Shown: positions 1 to 8,521 of the stretch, one piece after another
Position numbering within the stretch: the stretch's first letter is position 1
Layout: the number at the start of each line of letters is the position of its first letter
NCBI GenBank assembly: GCA_016218915.1
Contig: JACRCQ010000009.1
Span: forward strand, 62,001-126,000
Reading direction: 5' to 3'
Source of the DNA: Deltaproteobacteria bacterium
Lineage (GTDB): Bacteria > Myxococcota_A > Polyangia > Polyangiales > Polyangiaceae
DNA length: 64,000 bases
The notes under the pieces: model-generated
What the model was told of the DNA's origin: nothing
Seen by the model: the letters and a program-made list of their open reading frames with translations, nothing else
Databases searched by the model: none
Position numbers and translations under genes: made by a program

Positions 1-55
1 TGTCGGACTGCTCGGGCGTCACATAGATGGTGGTGGAGATCTTCTTTCTAGACAT
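1..55 (-). CDS. Ribbon-helix-helix (CopG-like) protein, 5' end only
   Basis: Only the first 18 codons are inside the window; the gene runs off the left edge. They read MSRKKISTTIYVTPEQSD, the basic head plus TTIYxTPEQ strand that begins a ribbon-helix-helix family common in myxobacteria. Members are small dimeric DNA-binding proteins, often autoregulators or antitoxin-like. The ATG is at 53-55 on the minus strand, with an AAGG about 8 bases upstream and a sigma-70-like promoter further up. The family call rests on 18 residues, so the target and any toxin partner are unknown. Confidence 0.6.
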   Translation of the reverse strand, partial: MSRKKISTTIYVTPEQSD

Positions 56-83
56 TGTAGGCCTTGAGCCTTGACCAGCCGTT

Positions 84-112
84 ACCCTATATGCATATGC
101 ACGTGTTGTCAA
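84..112 (-). promoter_or_regulatory. Sigma-70-like promoter for the ribbon-helix-helix gene
   Basis: Read on the minus strand, a perfect -35 hexamer TTGACA (107-112) is followed after exactly 17 bases by TAGGGT (84-89), which keeps the TAnnnT pattern of a -10 box. It lies in a locally AT-rich stretch of otherwise GC-rich DNA and would give a leader of roughly 20 bases before the ATG. A palindromic ATGCATAT-type sequence between the two boxes (about 90-98) could be an operator for the autoregulatory protein, but that is inference. Confidence 0.4.
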
Positions 113-320
113 CGAGCCTCGGCCCCGTTCTTAATATTTCAGCCATTTTTGGCTGCAATTTTGACATGGCACGCACTTCGACCGCCGATTCGGCTTCAGT
201 TTCGCTGTCCACCCGCGCTCGACCAGCCAATCACCGCTCGCCTTGCCGCACTCTCGCGCACCAGTCTACACTCGCCACCGGATTGTCTCCTTCAGGTGCT
301 TCCGACCGGAGTCCCCGAAC

Positions 321-1070
321 ATGAACTCGTCTGCCAAACCCCGATCCGTTTCGCGTTGGCTGTCGCTCGCGCCGTTGCTCGTCGTTGGTGTTGCCTGCAG
401 CCAGTCGGTCTCGCTCGGGGCGGGCGGTCCCGGCCAGGCTTCGGACGCGCGACCGATCGAAATCAAACACGACCCGTGCGACGTCGAGTCCAAGAGTGCG
501 GTTCGCGTGGATGCGAACAACGACGGCAAGTCGGAGATCACGCGGGTGATGTCCGGAAGCCGCGAGGTATGCCGCGCCGTGGACCTGAACTTCGACGGCC
601 GCATGGACAGCTACGTGTACCTCGACGACCAGGGGCAGATGCGCAGGCGCGAAAGCGACTTCGATCGTGACGGGGTCATCGACGAGATCGCCACCTTCCA
701 GGGCGGCAAGCTGGTTCGCAAGGACCGCGAGACCAACCTCGACGGCAAGCTCGACACCTGGGACTTCTACCAGAACGACGTGCTCGTCCGCAGGGAACGC
801 GACTCGAACGCCGATGGTCGCGTGGACCAGTGGTGGAGCTTCCCTGATCCGGCCAAGCTCGAGTGTGCGGTGGTGGAGACCGACGCTGATGGCGACGGCA
901 AGCCCGACACCCGTCAGGATGTCTGCAAGGAGCGCGAGGCGTCCCAAGCCGCCGCCTCCGCCGCAGCACCGCCGGCACCACCCCCGCCCGCACCGCCTTC
1001 TTCGGCTGCCCCCACCGTCGCTTCACCGCCTGCAGATGCGGGACCGTCTGATTCCGGAGGTCGCAAATGA
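321..1070 (+). CDS. Lipoprotein with tandem Asp-rich calcium-binding-like repeats (first of a pair)
   Basis: A 249-residue secreted protein of unknown role. I start it at the ATG at 321, because from there the N-terminus is a basic stretch, a hydrophobic core (WLSLAPLLVVGVAC) and a lipobox-like Cys. The body holds about five DxNxDGxxD-type loops (for example DANNDGKSE, DLNFDGRMD, DRDGVIDE, NLDGKLDTW, NADGRVDQW), each followed by a short beta-like segment. Such loops bind Ca2+ in EF-hand, dockerin and thrombospondin-3 proteins. The tail is low-complexity Pro/Ala. The stop overlaps the start of a paralogous gene by 4 bases, so the two are translationally coupled. Outer-membrane location is inferred. 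Confidence 0.75.
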   Translation: MNSSAKPRSVSRWLSLAPLLVVGVACSQSVSLGAGGPGQASDARPIEIKHDPCDVESKSAVRVDANNDGKSEITRVMSGSREVCRAVDLNFDGRMDSYVYLDDQGQMRRRESDFDRDGVIDEIATFQGGKLVRKDRETNLDGKLDTWDFYQNDVLVRRERDSNADGRVDQWWSFPDPAKLECAVVETDADGDGKPDTRQDVCKEREASQAAASAAAPPAPPPPAPPSSAAPTVASPPADAGPSDSGGRK

Positions 1071-1861
1071 AACGCTCCGCTTGTGTGCTCGGCCTGACCG
1101 CTCTGCTCGGCTTGGGACTTGCTCTGGGTTGCGGCTCTTCGCGCGCCAAGACCTCCAACGACCCCAACAAGCCCGAGATTACCCCGAAGGGGTTCTCCAA
1201 AGACGACAAGGCGCGGTGCGAGTGGCACAATCGCACGGATCGTGAGGTCAGCGAGGCCACGGCCGCTGGCGCGATGACCCCGAACCTGCGGCGCGTCTAC
1301 CAGATCGTCGGCGAAGGCGCGGACCGCAAGAAAGTCCTGATCTGCCTGGAGGTCGACACGAACCTCGACGGCGTCAAGGACGTGATGCGTACGTTCAACG
1401 ACAAGGGCGAGCCGCTCCACGAAGAAGCGGACACCAACTACGACGGCAGGGTCGATTCGTGGTCCACCTATGCCAACGGTCGGCTCGCAAGCCAGTTCCA
1501 GGATATGAAAGGCAACGGAAAGCCTGACGTCTGGAAGTACTACACCAACGGCAAGCTCTCCCGAATCCAGCGCGACATGAACCACGACGGCAATCCTGAC
1601 GTCTGGGAGATCTACGTCCTCGGCCACCTCGAGCGCGTTGGCGTCGATGTCGACTTCGACGGACACGTCGACCGCTGGGACCGCGACGAGATGTCGCGTC
1701 TCGCCACCGAGACTCGTGATGGTGACAAAGGCTCGTCCAAGTCCTCTGGCGGCGGTGCGGATGCTGGCGCCTCGTCGGCCAAGGCGGGCCCCGAGGAAAC
1801 CGACGCTGGAGCCCAAGCATCCGACGCTGGCGCCGCGAAAAAGGGAAAGAAAGCCCCGTAG
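1067..1861 (+). CDS. Lipoprotein with tandem Asp-rich calcium-binding-like repeats (second of a pair)
   Basis: A 264-residue paralogue of the gene before it, starting inside that gene's stop codon (ATGA). It has a clear lipoprotein signal (LGLGLALGC) and the same series of Asp loops (DTNLDGVKD, DTNYDGRVDSW, KGNGKPDVW, NHDGNPDVW, DFDGHVDRW), each paired with an NGxL-type strand, followed by a disordered Lys/Ser/Ala tail. The loops predict Ca2+ binding and a repetitive solenoid-like surface. Tandem duplication plus overlap suggests the two products act together, perhaps as a heteromer. Function is unknown and I recognise no named family beyond the calcium-loop type. Confidence 0.75.
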   Translation: MKRSACVLGLTALLGLGLALGCGSSRAKTSNDPNKPEITPKGFSKDDKARCEWHNRTDREVSEATAAGAMTPNLRRVYQIVGEGADRKKVLICLEVDTNLDGVKDVMRTFNDKGEPLHEEADTNYDGRVDSWSTYANGRLASQFQDMKGNGKPDVWKYYTNGKLSRIQRDMNHDGNPDVWEIYVLGHLERVGVDVDFDGHVDRWDRDEMSRLATETRDGDKGSSKSSGGGADAGASSAKAGPEETDAGAQASDAGAAKKGKKAP

Positions 1862-1950
1862 CTCTCCCCCTTCTGTCTCACGACCGTGACCAACCACGGG
1901 CGATGCGTGCTGCACCGCCTCCCCCTTCAAGCCACCCCGCAAAGGAATCG

Positions 1951-2997
1951 ATGGCTCTCGAACGTCTCCAGAAAATCCTCGCCCGCGCAGGCATCTCCTC
2001 GCGACGTCACGCCGAGCAGCTCATCGTCGCCGGGCGCGTCCGGGTCAACGGCCGCGTGATCACGGAGCTCGGTGTCCGCGCTGACTCCTACAAGGACAAG
2101 ATCGAGGTCGACGGAAACGTGACCGTGCCCGAGTCCCCGGTCTACGTCCTGCTTCACAAACCCCGAGCGGTCGTGTCCACTGCAAGCGATCCAGAGGGGC
2201 GCTCCACTGTCACCGACCTCGTCACAGGCCTCGGAGTCCGGCTGTATCCGGTGGGCCGGCTCGACTTCCAGACCAGCGGCGCGCTCTTGATGACCAACGA
2301 CGGGGAATTCGCTGCCGGGATGCTCCACCCGAGCAAGAAGGTGCCCAAGAAGTATCTCGCCAAGCTCGAAGGCGCGCTCACCGAAGCGGATGTGAAGCGG
2401 TGGCGCGACGGCGTGGTGCTCGACGACGGCCACAAGACGCTTCCGGCCGACGCCAAGGTCGTGCGTGTCGAGGACGGCAAGACCTGGCTCGAGATCGTGC
2501 TTCGTGAGGGGCGCAACCAGCAGATCCGTCGCATGGGTCAGGCGACCGGCCACGAGGTGATCCGGCTGACCCGCCTGTCCTTTGCCGGGATCAGCATCGA
2601 AGGTCTGCGCGCAGGCGGCTGGCGTCTGCTCACCGCCGACGAGCTGCGCAAGCTGCGCGACGAGTTCGGAGTTCCGCGTCGCGTTCGCCCGGCTATCACG
2701 CAACAGGCCGAGCTGCCGGATCGAGGTCCGAGCCGCGCCAAGCAGGCGCACCGGGGCGGCCTGCCCAACACCCATGCGCGCGTGCGCGACAAGTCGACCG
2801 CCGGCACGATCGCTGCCGAGCGAAAGGACAATCCTCGCGCCGCAAGGGAGCGCGACCAGCGGGGCAAGCCGCGGTCACCCGGCGCAGAGGCTGGCCGCGG
2901 CAAACCGTCGACCCCCCGCACGGATGCACCACGCGGCAAGCCGCCAGTTCCCCGCGGCAAACGCCCGCCTCCGCAAGGACGTAGCCGAAAGCCCTGA
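1951..2997 (+). CDS. rluB: 23S rRNA pseudouridine synthase, RluB type
   Basis: 348 residues. The ATG at 1951 follows an AAAGGA element and gives an N-terminal S4 RNA-binding domain (about residues 3-60, starting ERLQKILARAGISSRR). The RsuA/RluB catalytic domain follows with the GRLDFQTSG motif, whose Asp105 is the expected catalytic residue, and the LREGRNQQIRRM motif. RluB makes pseudouridine in 23S rRNA helix 90-93; the RluB/RluE/RsuA split is judged from overall similarity, so the exact target base is uncertain. After about residue 250 comes a 100-residue basic, disordered tail with repeated RGKP-like units, a common RNA-binding extension in high-GC bacteria. Confidence 0.85.
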   Translation: MALERLQKILARAGISSRRHAEQLIVAGRVRVNGRVITELGVRADSYKDKIEVDGNVTVPESPVYVLLHKPRAVVSTASDPEGRSTVTDLVTGLGVRLYPVGRLDFQTSGALLMTNDGEFAAGMLHPSKKVPKKYLAKLEGALTEADVKRWRDGVVLDDGHKTLPADAKVVRVEDGKTWLEIVLREGRNQQIRRMGQATGHEVIRLTRLSFAGISIEGLRAGGWRLLTADELRKLRDEFGVPRRVRPAITQQAELPDRGPSRAKQAHRGGLPNTHARVRDKSTAGTIAAERKDNPRAARERDQRGKPRSPGAEAGRGKPSTPRTDAPRGKPPVPRGKRPPPQGRSRKP

Positions 2998-3014
2998 CGA
3001 CCCACGGACCGCCG

Positions 3015-5885
3015 CTACGGCTTCTTGCTTCGCCCCGGATCATCCAGCTTTTCGGGCATCCGCCACTGCCCGTCGAACAGACCCGCGGCAAGCACGCTTG
3101 CGCCTCCAAGCACCAGCTGCCCGCGGGCGCCAGCCACCGATTCGTCGTACACCACGAAGTCCGGCAGCAGTCTCGGCAACGACATCCCGCGCAGCAGCCC
3201 CGGAGCGTCCGCTGCCTGCAGCACCACCACGTACCGCTGCGGAAAGCGCGGGTTCGGGTGGATGAACATCGCCCCCAGCTCACGGCCCGTGAATCGATGG
3301 CTGCCCGCCACGATCGCATCGCCCTCGACCCGGATCGGTAGCCGCTCCTCCAGGCTCTTGATCCAGCTGTTGCTCTTGGCGTTTCCCACCAGGAACAAGG
3401 AGTGGCCCGCTGCCGCGGTCTCGTCGAGATCCACATCGGCCACGATCGGCCAGCGCAACTCCACGCCGTAGGGAGGCTCGGCAAATGCCTTGGCCACCTC
3501 GTAGCTGGCCCGGGTCATCGACGGATCGCGGGTGCCGTACACGAAGATCAGCGGCTCCAGATAGATGTCGTGGATCGGACCGGACAGATGCGCGGTCTTG
3601 GACAGCCCCTGCCGCTGCGGCGCTGGCCCCTTGACCCACTTGCCTTCGGAGCGATGCGCTTCAATCGTCTCGGAACCTTCGAACGCAAGCGAAACACCGT
3701 CGATCTTGGCCGTGACCGGGGAAACGCCGACCAGCTTCGAGGGGCGATCGAGACGCAGGCCTTCCACCGCGGTGGTCGAGACCTCGAAGGGTCCCTTGGG
3801 ACGCCAGCTCGCGCGGACGCTGGCCCAGGTGAGGTGCGACGCAAGCTGGGTGATGTGGACCCAGGCGTTGTCCGCATGGCGAAGCGAGCTGGTCTTGAGC
3901 ACCACGCGTCGAGGCTCCGGATCGCGCTTGTAGCGTGACAGCCACTGCCAGGCCTTGAAGTCCTCGTAGGTCTTCTGCCAGACGTTGTGCCCCTCGTCCG
4001 GGTGCTCGTCCTCGATCACGTAGCCGAGATCCTTGTACCTCTTGATCAGCACGCCCGAGTTCTCCTCAGGCAGGTCGCGCGTGCCGTGCACGATGTACAT
4101 GGGCGTGTGCAGCCCGTTTTCGGCCCACCACACGTTCGAATAGAACTCCGCGAGGGATCGCTCCCAGGGTCGGAGCCTCTTGCCCCCCATGTCGTTGCGC
4201 AAGAAGTAGCTGTGGTATCCGCACAGCGGGGCGGCTGCCGCGAACTTGTCGGCAAAACGCAACGCCACCGCCCCTGCCCCGATGCCACCCATCGAGGGGC
4301 CGGTCACATAGACTCGCAATGGATCCACTGGGAACTTCTGCGCAACCCAGTCGCGCACCGCCATCACGTCGACCTCGCCTGCGTCCCGGTACCCCAGGTT
4401 GCCCAGGCCGCTGGGCGCTACCACGAACGCATCGAGATCAGGCAGACGCCCCACATGGCGATCCTCCCAGCTGCCGTTCTGCCCAGGATCGTCCCGGCCG
4501 AAGAACCAGCGGATCATCTGCATCGGCTTGCCGTTCAACCCGTGCAGCACGACCGTCATCGGCCGCTTGCGATCGCCCGCTGCGGAGAGCGACGGAGGAA
4601 CGTACAGCCCGAAAGGGTGCGTCTTGCCATCGAGTGGCGAGCTGTAGGCGAGACGGATCGGGCCGCGCGCCGTGGCGATGGGATCCTGACCGGCCTGCAG
4701 CCGATCGAGCAGCTTCTCCACCTCCGCCGCCTCGTCGACCGTCGCAGCAATGTCCTTGTCGCCGCTGCTGATGAACTCTCCGAGCCGCTCCCGATCGTGC
4801 TGCAGCGTGGACCGGACCATGTCCCGATCGATCATCGGCTGGGTGGCCTGGTCGAGCTTGGGCAATGCCTGATCGATGCGTCCGATCGCCCGGCGAACCG
4901 AGCTGCGCACCGGCCGCGTGTGCTTGAACGTCCGCCCGGCAACTTCGACCTCCAGCTCGATCGAGCCGTCGTCCTCCACCTCGCCCAGGTCCGACGCAAG
5001 AATCGCGGGAAGCTCCACGCGCAGGTCCATCAGCGACCGGTCCGCCCTCGCGACTTCGCCGGCGGTCACTTCGAACAGCCGGGTTCGCACAGGCTGCTTG
5101 CCGCCGCGGACTCCCCAGGCAGAGGCTTTTACCGGCAGTGGCGCGTTTGCGGGTGCACCGCCAGGAAACCGTACCTGGACCACGGGGTGGTAGCGATCCG
5201 TCGAGGTCTGCAGGTCGACCTGCACGCTTGCCATGCCGGCAGCGATCTCTTGGAGGCTCGCGCTGGCCGCGCCTGGCAGCACCCAGCGGACCGATGCGGC
5301 AGGGAGCATGTCTCGCTCGTCGAGCAGCCGAGCTCGAAAGTCCCATCGCCCAGCCCGCTGGTGGAGCCGCAAGACCAGCGAATGGTCACCCTTGGTCAGG
5401 TCGAGTCTCACGACGTCGTCGGACTCGCGGAGCGGACGCGGCTGATCGCGCGTGAAGACGTCACGCCCGTCGAGCATGACCCGCACGCCATCATCGACTC
5501 CGAGGATCATCAGGACGCGGGTTGGCTCTGAGACGCGCAGCAGGCCGCCAGCCAGGGCAAAGGCTTCGCTCTCTGGAGCCTTGGCGGATTCGATCAGGTC
5601 GATGTGCTCATCCGACGACGTGACGAGGCGCAAGGCCGCGCCCTTTGCGACCTCGAACCCGGACTCGAGCTTGAGCTGATCGTCGGCAACGTCGGCGATC
5701 TTCGAATCCATGGGAAGGAAAGCGGACTTCTGCTGCGTGGCGCGCAGGGGAGCAGCCACCAGCCAGGCGCCGATGGCGCCGTCGCGGGCGGGGACGACGA
5801 CGAGATCGTCCGCCGACGCGTCACGCGCCGCACAGACGAGGAGGGCGGACAGGTTCAGGCAGGCGAAAACGCGCTTCGGGGTCAT
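3015..5885 (-). CDS. Large secreted alpha/beta-hydrolase (esterase/peptidase-like)
   Basis: 956 residues with a Sec signal peptide (cut after about ASA, residue 25). The first 400 or so residues are beta-rich and carry a long helical stretch. The C-terminal half holds an alpha/beta-hydrolase domain with the nucleophile elbow GPSMGG (Ser531), a late Asp in HGTRDLPEEN and a catalytic His in EGHNVW (His633). This order fits feruloyl-esterase/PHB-depolymerase or prolyl-oligopeptidase-like enzymes. About 320 further residues follow and are not recognised. The substrate cannot be told. Its ATG overlaps the stop of the upstream zinc-ribbon gene by 4 bases, so both are read from one minus-strand transcript. 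Confidence 0.7.
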   Translation of the reverse strand: MTPKRVFACLNLSALLVCAARDASADDLVVVPARDGAIGAWLVAAPLRATQQKSAFLPMDSKIADVADDQLKLESGFEVAKGAALRLVTSSDEHIDLIESAKAPESEAFALAGGLLRVSEPTRVLMILGVDDGVRVMLDGRDVFTRDQPRPLRESDDVVRLDLTKGDHSLVLRLHQRAGRWDFRARLLDERDMLPAASVRWVLPGAASASLQEIAAGMASVQVDLQTSTDRYHPVVQVRFPGGAPANAPLPVKASAWGVRGGKQPVRTRLFEVTAGEVARADRSLMDLRVELPAILASDLGEVEDDGSIELEVEVAGRTFKHTRPVRSSVRRAIGRIDQALPKLDQATQPMIDRDMVRSTLQHDRERLGEFISSGDKDIAATVDEAAEVEKLLDRLQAGQDPIATARGPIRLAYSSPLDGKTHPFGLYVPPSLSAAGDRKRPMTVVLHGLNGKPMQMIRWFFGRDDPGQNGSWEDRHVGRLPDLDAFVVAPSGLGNLGYRDAGEVDVMAVRDWVAQKFPVDPLRVYVTGPSMGGIGAGAVALRFADKFAAAAPLCGYHSYFLRNDMGGKRLRPWERSLAEFYSNVWWAENGLHTPMYIVHGTRDLPEENSGVLIKRYKDLGYVIEDEHPDEGHNVWQKTYEDFKAWQWLSRYKRDPEPRRVVLKTSSLRHADNAWVHITQLASHLTWASVRASWRPKGPFEVSTTAVEGLRLDRPSKLVGVSPVTAKIDGVSLAFEGSETIEAHRSEGKWVKGPAPQRQGLSKTAHLSGPIHDIYLEPLIFVYGTRDPSMTRASYEVAKAFAEPPYGVELRWPIVADVDLDETAAAGHSLFLVGNAKSNSWIKSLEERLPIRVEGDAIVAGSHRFTGRELGAMFIHPNPRFPQRYVVVLQAADAPGLLRGMSLPRLLPDFVVYDESVAGARGQLVLGGASVLAAGLFDGQWRMPEKLDDPGRSKKP

Positions 5886-6343
5886 CCGCCCGGGATCGTC
5901 AGCCCATGCGCAAGCGTACGGGGTCCGTCCTTGAACATGACTTCGATCTTGCCCACGTCGATGACCTCAGCGACGTAGCCATCGCCGAACTTCGGGTGCC
6001 GCATCAGCTGGTCGGCCTTGAAGGTGGTGCGGGGGCTGTAGAGGGTGAAGGCAGAGGCGGCCTTGCCTGCGATCCGCGAGCCCCACTCTTTCTCCCGTGC
6101 GCTCAAGGCAGCGGAGTCTGACTCGGCGCGGGCAGCACGGGCAGACGGGGCGCGTGGTGTCTTCGGAGAGGAAGAGCCGCGCTCCTCTGCGGGGCGGTGG
6201 TAGGCGTGCTCGGTCTTGCACGTCTGGCACAGCACCCGCTTGGGCTGGCCATTGACCATGGCAACGACGATGTGGTTGAGATCGAGCCCGCACTTGCGGC
6301 AGTGGGAAACGATCTCGCCTGCGACTTTGGTTTTCTTCGTCAC
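5882..6343 (-). CDS. Small zinc-ribbon protein with a C-terminal FGxGxV domain
   Basis: 153 residues from a GTG start at 6343. A longer reading is open but its N-terminus is pure Arg/Ser and overlaps the neighbouring gene. Two CxxC pairs (CRKC, CQTC) about 25 residues apart form a zinc ribbon. After a disordered linker comes a module containing HPKFGDGYVAEV and KIEVMFKDG, the small beta-barrel pattern seen at the ends of several nucleic-acid enzymes and CarD-like proteins. This suggests a cytosolic nucleic-acid- or polymerase-associated protein, which is inference. It is coupled by ATGA overlap to the secreted hydrolase, an odd pairing that may only reflect a shared transcript. Confidence 0.6.
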   Translation of the reverse strand: MTKKTKVAGEIVSHCRKCGLDLNHIVVAMVNGQPKRVLCQTCKTEHAYHRPAEERGSSSPKTPRAPSARAARAESDSAALSAREKEWGSRIAGKAASAFTLYSPRTTFKADQLMRHPKFGDGYVAEVIDVGKIEVMFKDGPRTLAHGLTIPGG

Positions 6344-6371
6344 GGTGTTCGGTTCGACTGGCGGTTTGCGC

Positions 6372-6860
6372 TCAGCGTGAGCGCCTCTTGGGGCGTTCTT
6401 CCTTGGGCTCTCGAGCAGCGACCGGCTTCTCCTTGGCGAGCGCGACCTCGGCCTTGACTTCGGGCTTCGGGAACAGCCTCTCGTCGGTCGCGTTCGGGAC
6501 AAACCGGATCTCTGTCCTGATCTCGAATGACAGCTTCGTCAACACCTTCGTGAGCTCCTCGGTCATGTTGGTGTGTTCGAGGAAGTCACGAATCTCGCGC
6601 GCCACGACCCGATACAGGCCGTTCTTGGTCTCGTCGATCTGGGCGAACACGTAGTTCGCCGCTTCACGGGGCAGCCGAAGCTCGCTGACGAAGTGACGGA
6701 GGTCCTTCGGACCCTCTGCGAGCTTGCCAACACCCACCTCGATGAACTTCTTGATCAGCTCGGGAAGCAAGCGCTCGACGACCTTGCGCCGCTCGTCGTC
6801 ACGCTCGGGGCTGTCTGCCGAATCCGATCGTTCCTGCTCAGGCGCGTCCTCGTCGACCAT
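6372..6860 (-). CDS. Conserved cytosolic helical protein, function unknown
   Basis: 162 residues with no signal peptide or membrane segment. The first 25 residues are acidic. The middle (about 25-120) is predicted amphipathic helix, with patterns such as LLPELIKKFIEVGVGKL and EIRDFLEHTNMTEELTKVL. The tail is rich in Lys/Glu/Arg/Pro. The pattern resembles phasin-like or coiled-coil scaffold proteins, but no diagnostic motif supports a name. It is the first gene of a minus-strand run with the zinc-ribbon gene 28 bases downstream and the hydrolase after that. Confidence 0.55.
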   Translation of the reverse strand: MVDEDAPEQERSDSADSPERDDERRKVVERLLPELIKKFIEVGVGKLAEGPKDLRHFVSELRLPREAANYVFAQIDETKNGLYRVVAREIRDFLEHTNMTEELTKVLTKLSFEIRTEIRFVPNATDERLFPKPEVKAEVALAKEKPVAAREPKEERPKRRSR

Positions 6861-6953
6861 GCCACGAGCATCTAATGTGAATGACGCGGCTGGTCAAACA
6901 CAGAAAGCGCTGCGACCTTGATTGCACAGGCGGCGTTCGCCTAGCTTGCCCGG

Positions 6954-7589
6954 GTGAGCAAGACGGTTGCTGGATGCGTGTTGGTGCTGGGCCTGGCCTT
7001 CGGAGCTGGCGCCTGCTCCCGTTCCCAGCCTGGATCCGCGCAAACCGACGCTTCTCCGCAGGCAAGCGCGCCAGCGCCCACGATCAGCGTGCCTGCAACC
7101 CAGCCGTCAGCGTCCGCTGTGCCGTCCCCATCGCAATCGCCGCCAGCAGATGCTGGAGAGGACGACGGGCCCTACCTCACCGGGAGAACGTGGATCACGT
7201 GCCTGGACGGGTTCCGGGCCGAGTCGAAGCCGGAGCTGGATCTCATCCGAATGGGCATGCTGTGCGGGCCCTATCACGGCTTGAGGAAGCTCGGAGAACC
7301 GGTGACAGGCACCCTGCGCGTCGGCGAAACCCGGCGCCACACGTTCGAGGCCAAGCGCGGGCAGTGTTTCCGCATCTTCGCGGTTGGAGAGCGGAAGCTG
7401 TCGCGCATTGCATTGCGCGCCTCTGGGCCGAGCTCCGCCAGGTTGGCGGAGACCGTGTCCGAGCGCTCCTGGGCCGCTCTTGGAAAGGACGGCGCCTTCT
7501 GCGTGGATCAAGCGGGCGCGGTGAGCGCAGAGCTCGAGGCGATCGAGGGCCAGGGAGCCTTCGCCATGCAGGTGTGGATGCTTCCCTGA
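6954..7589 (+). CDS. Lipoprotein sharing a C-terminal domain with the one at 39141
   Basis: 211 residues from a GTG start; the lipobox is GAGAC (Cys near residue 21) followed by an Ala/Pro/Ser linker. The C-terminal 110 residues fit a beta-sandwich: GQCFRIFAVGE, then LSRIALRAS, then a second conserved Cys in GAFCV and a closing AFAMQVWML. The same order of landmarks appears in the lipoprotein at 39141-39860, so I regard them as distant paralogues. No catalytic motif is visible. It is convergent with the phosphoesterase gene, only 9 bases away. Confidence 0.65.
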   Translation: MSKTVAGCVLVLGLAFGAGACSRSQPGSAQTDASPQASAPAPTISVPATQPSASAVPSPSQSPPADAGEDDGPYLTGRTWITCLDGFRAESKPELDLIRMGMLCGPYHGLRKLGEPVTGTLRVGETRRHTFEAKRGQCFRIFAVGERKLSRIALRASGPSSARLAETVSERSWAALGKDGAFCVDQAGAVSAELEAIEGQGAFAMQVWMLP

Positions 7590-7598
7590 CGCAAGGAT

Positions 7599-8417
7599 CT
7601 ACATGTCGAGCAGCAGCCAGGTCGGCGTGCCGTAGTCGCTACCGACCACGCAAGCCTGGATGTCGGTCATGCGAGCTCTCGGAACCACGGCGTGGATGCT
7701 CATGTGCAAGTGCCCGCTGACCACGGCCCGCACCTTGGGGAACCGGGCGATTGCTTCGCCCATGGTGAGGTTGCCGAAATACGCGTTCGCGATGCTCCAC
7801 GCCAGGTTGGTGGGGTCGCGCCGGATCTGCTGCTCGAAAACGGGCACATGGGTGGCCACCACGACCCGATCGACATTTCGATCAGCTTCCAGGCGCTCGA
7901 GGAGCGCGACGAGCTGCTCGCGGAGCTTCCGCGAGATCTCCACGTCCGACCACTCCCAATCGAGCCAGTGCGCGTCGTTGCTCACCTGGGGCTTGATCGC
8001 GGCATAGTAGGCCTGATCGCGACCGATGGACGGCTCTGCGGCGCTGTAGTCGTACCAGGCCATGGATCCCACGATGGCGACGCGATCCACCACGATGGGG
8101 TCCTGCTCGAGCCAGTACATTCCGCGCTCGCGGGTCTCCGCGGGCAAGGTGGTCTGCCAGAGCTGCGCGCTGGTGCGATGCTCGTCGTGCCAGACGTCAT
8201 GGTTGCCCACCACGATCCCCACGTGTGGAGCGCGTCCGGCGAGCGCATCGAGGCAATGCCGGAAGTTGTGCAGGGGATGGCCGATGTCGCCTGCGACGAT
8301 GAGGGCAGCGGCGTGGGACGCAGCGACCTCGCCAGCGACGCGCCGGATCTCCTCGGGCGTGGTCAGCGACCCGGTGGTGTCGAAATGCAGATCAGATGTG
8401 AACGCTAGTCGCAGCAT
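7599..8417 (-). CDS. Calcineurin-like metallophosphoesterase
   Basis: 272 residues from the ATG at 8417; the longer open frame upstream overlaps pepP antisense and lacks coding character. All metallophosphoesterase signatures are present in order: DLHFD (Asp9, His11), GDIGH, GNHDVWHDEH, VATHVP and SGHLH. They bind two metal ions and hydrolyse phosphate esters. There is no signal peptide, so it acts in the cytosol. The substrate is unknown; nucleotide, phosphodiester or phosphoprotein targets are all possible. It is divergent from pepP, with 104 bases between the starts. Confidence 0.85.
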   Translation of the reverse strand: MLRLAFTSDLHFDTTGSLTTPEEIRRVAGEVAASHAAALIVAGDIGHPLHNFRHCLDALAGRAPHVGIVVGNHDVWHDEHRTSAQLWQTTLPAETRERGMYWLEQDPIVVDRVAIVGSMAWYDYSAAEPSIGRDQAYYAAIKPQVSNDAHWLDWEWSDVEISRKLREQLVALLERLEADRNVDRVVVATHVPVFEQQIRRDPTNLAWSIANAYFGNLTMGEAIARFPKVRAVVSGHLHMSIHAVVPRARMTDIQACVVGSDYGTPTWLLLDM

Positions 8418-8521
8418 CAGGACTTGGACGAGCGCTCCGTAATACGCGGGATCGGCGCGTGCCGCAACGAAAGCCACACGGTCCTTGCGGTTTTTCCGCA
8501 GCGAGATCAGGATATCCAGCC

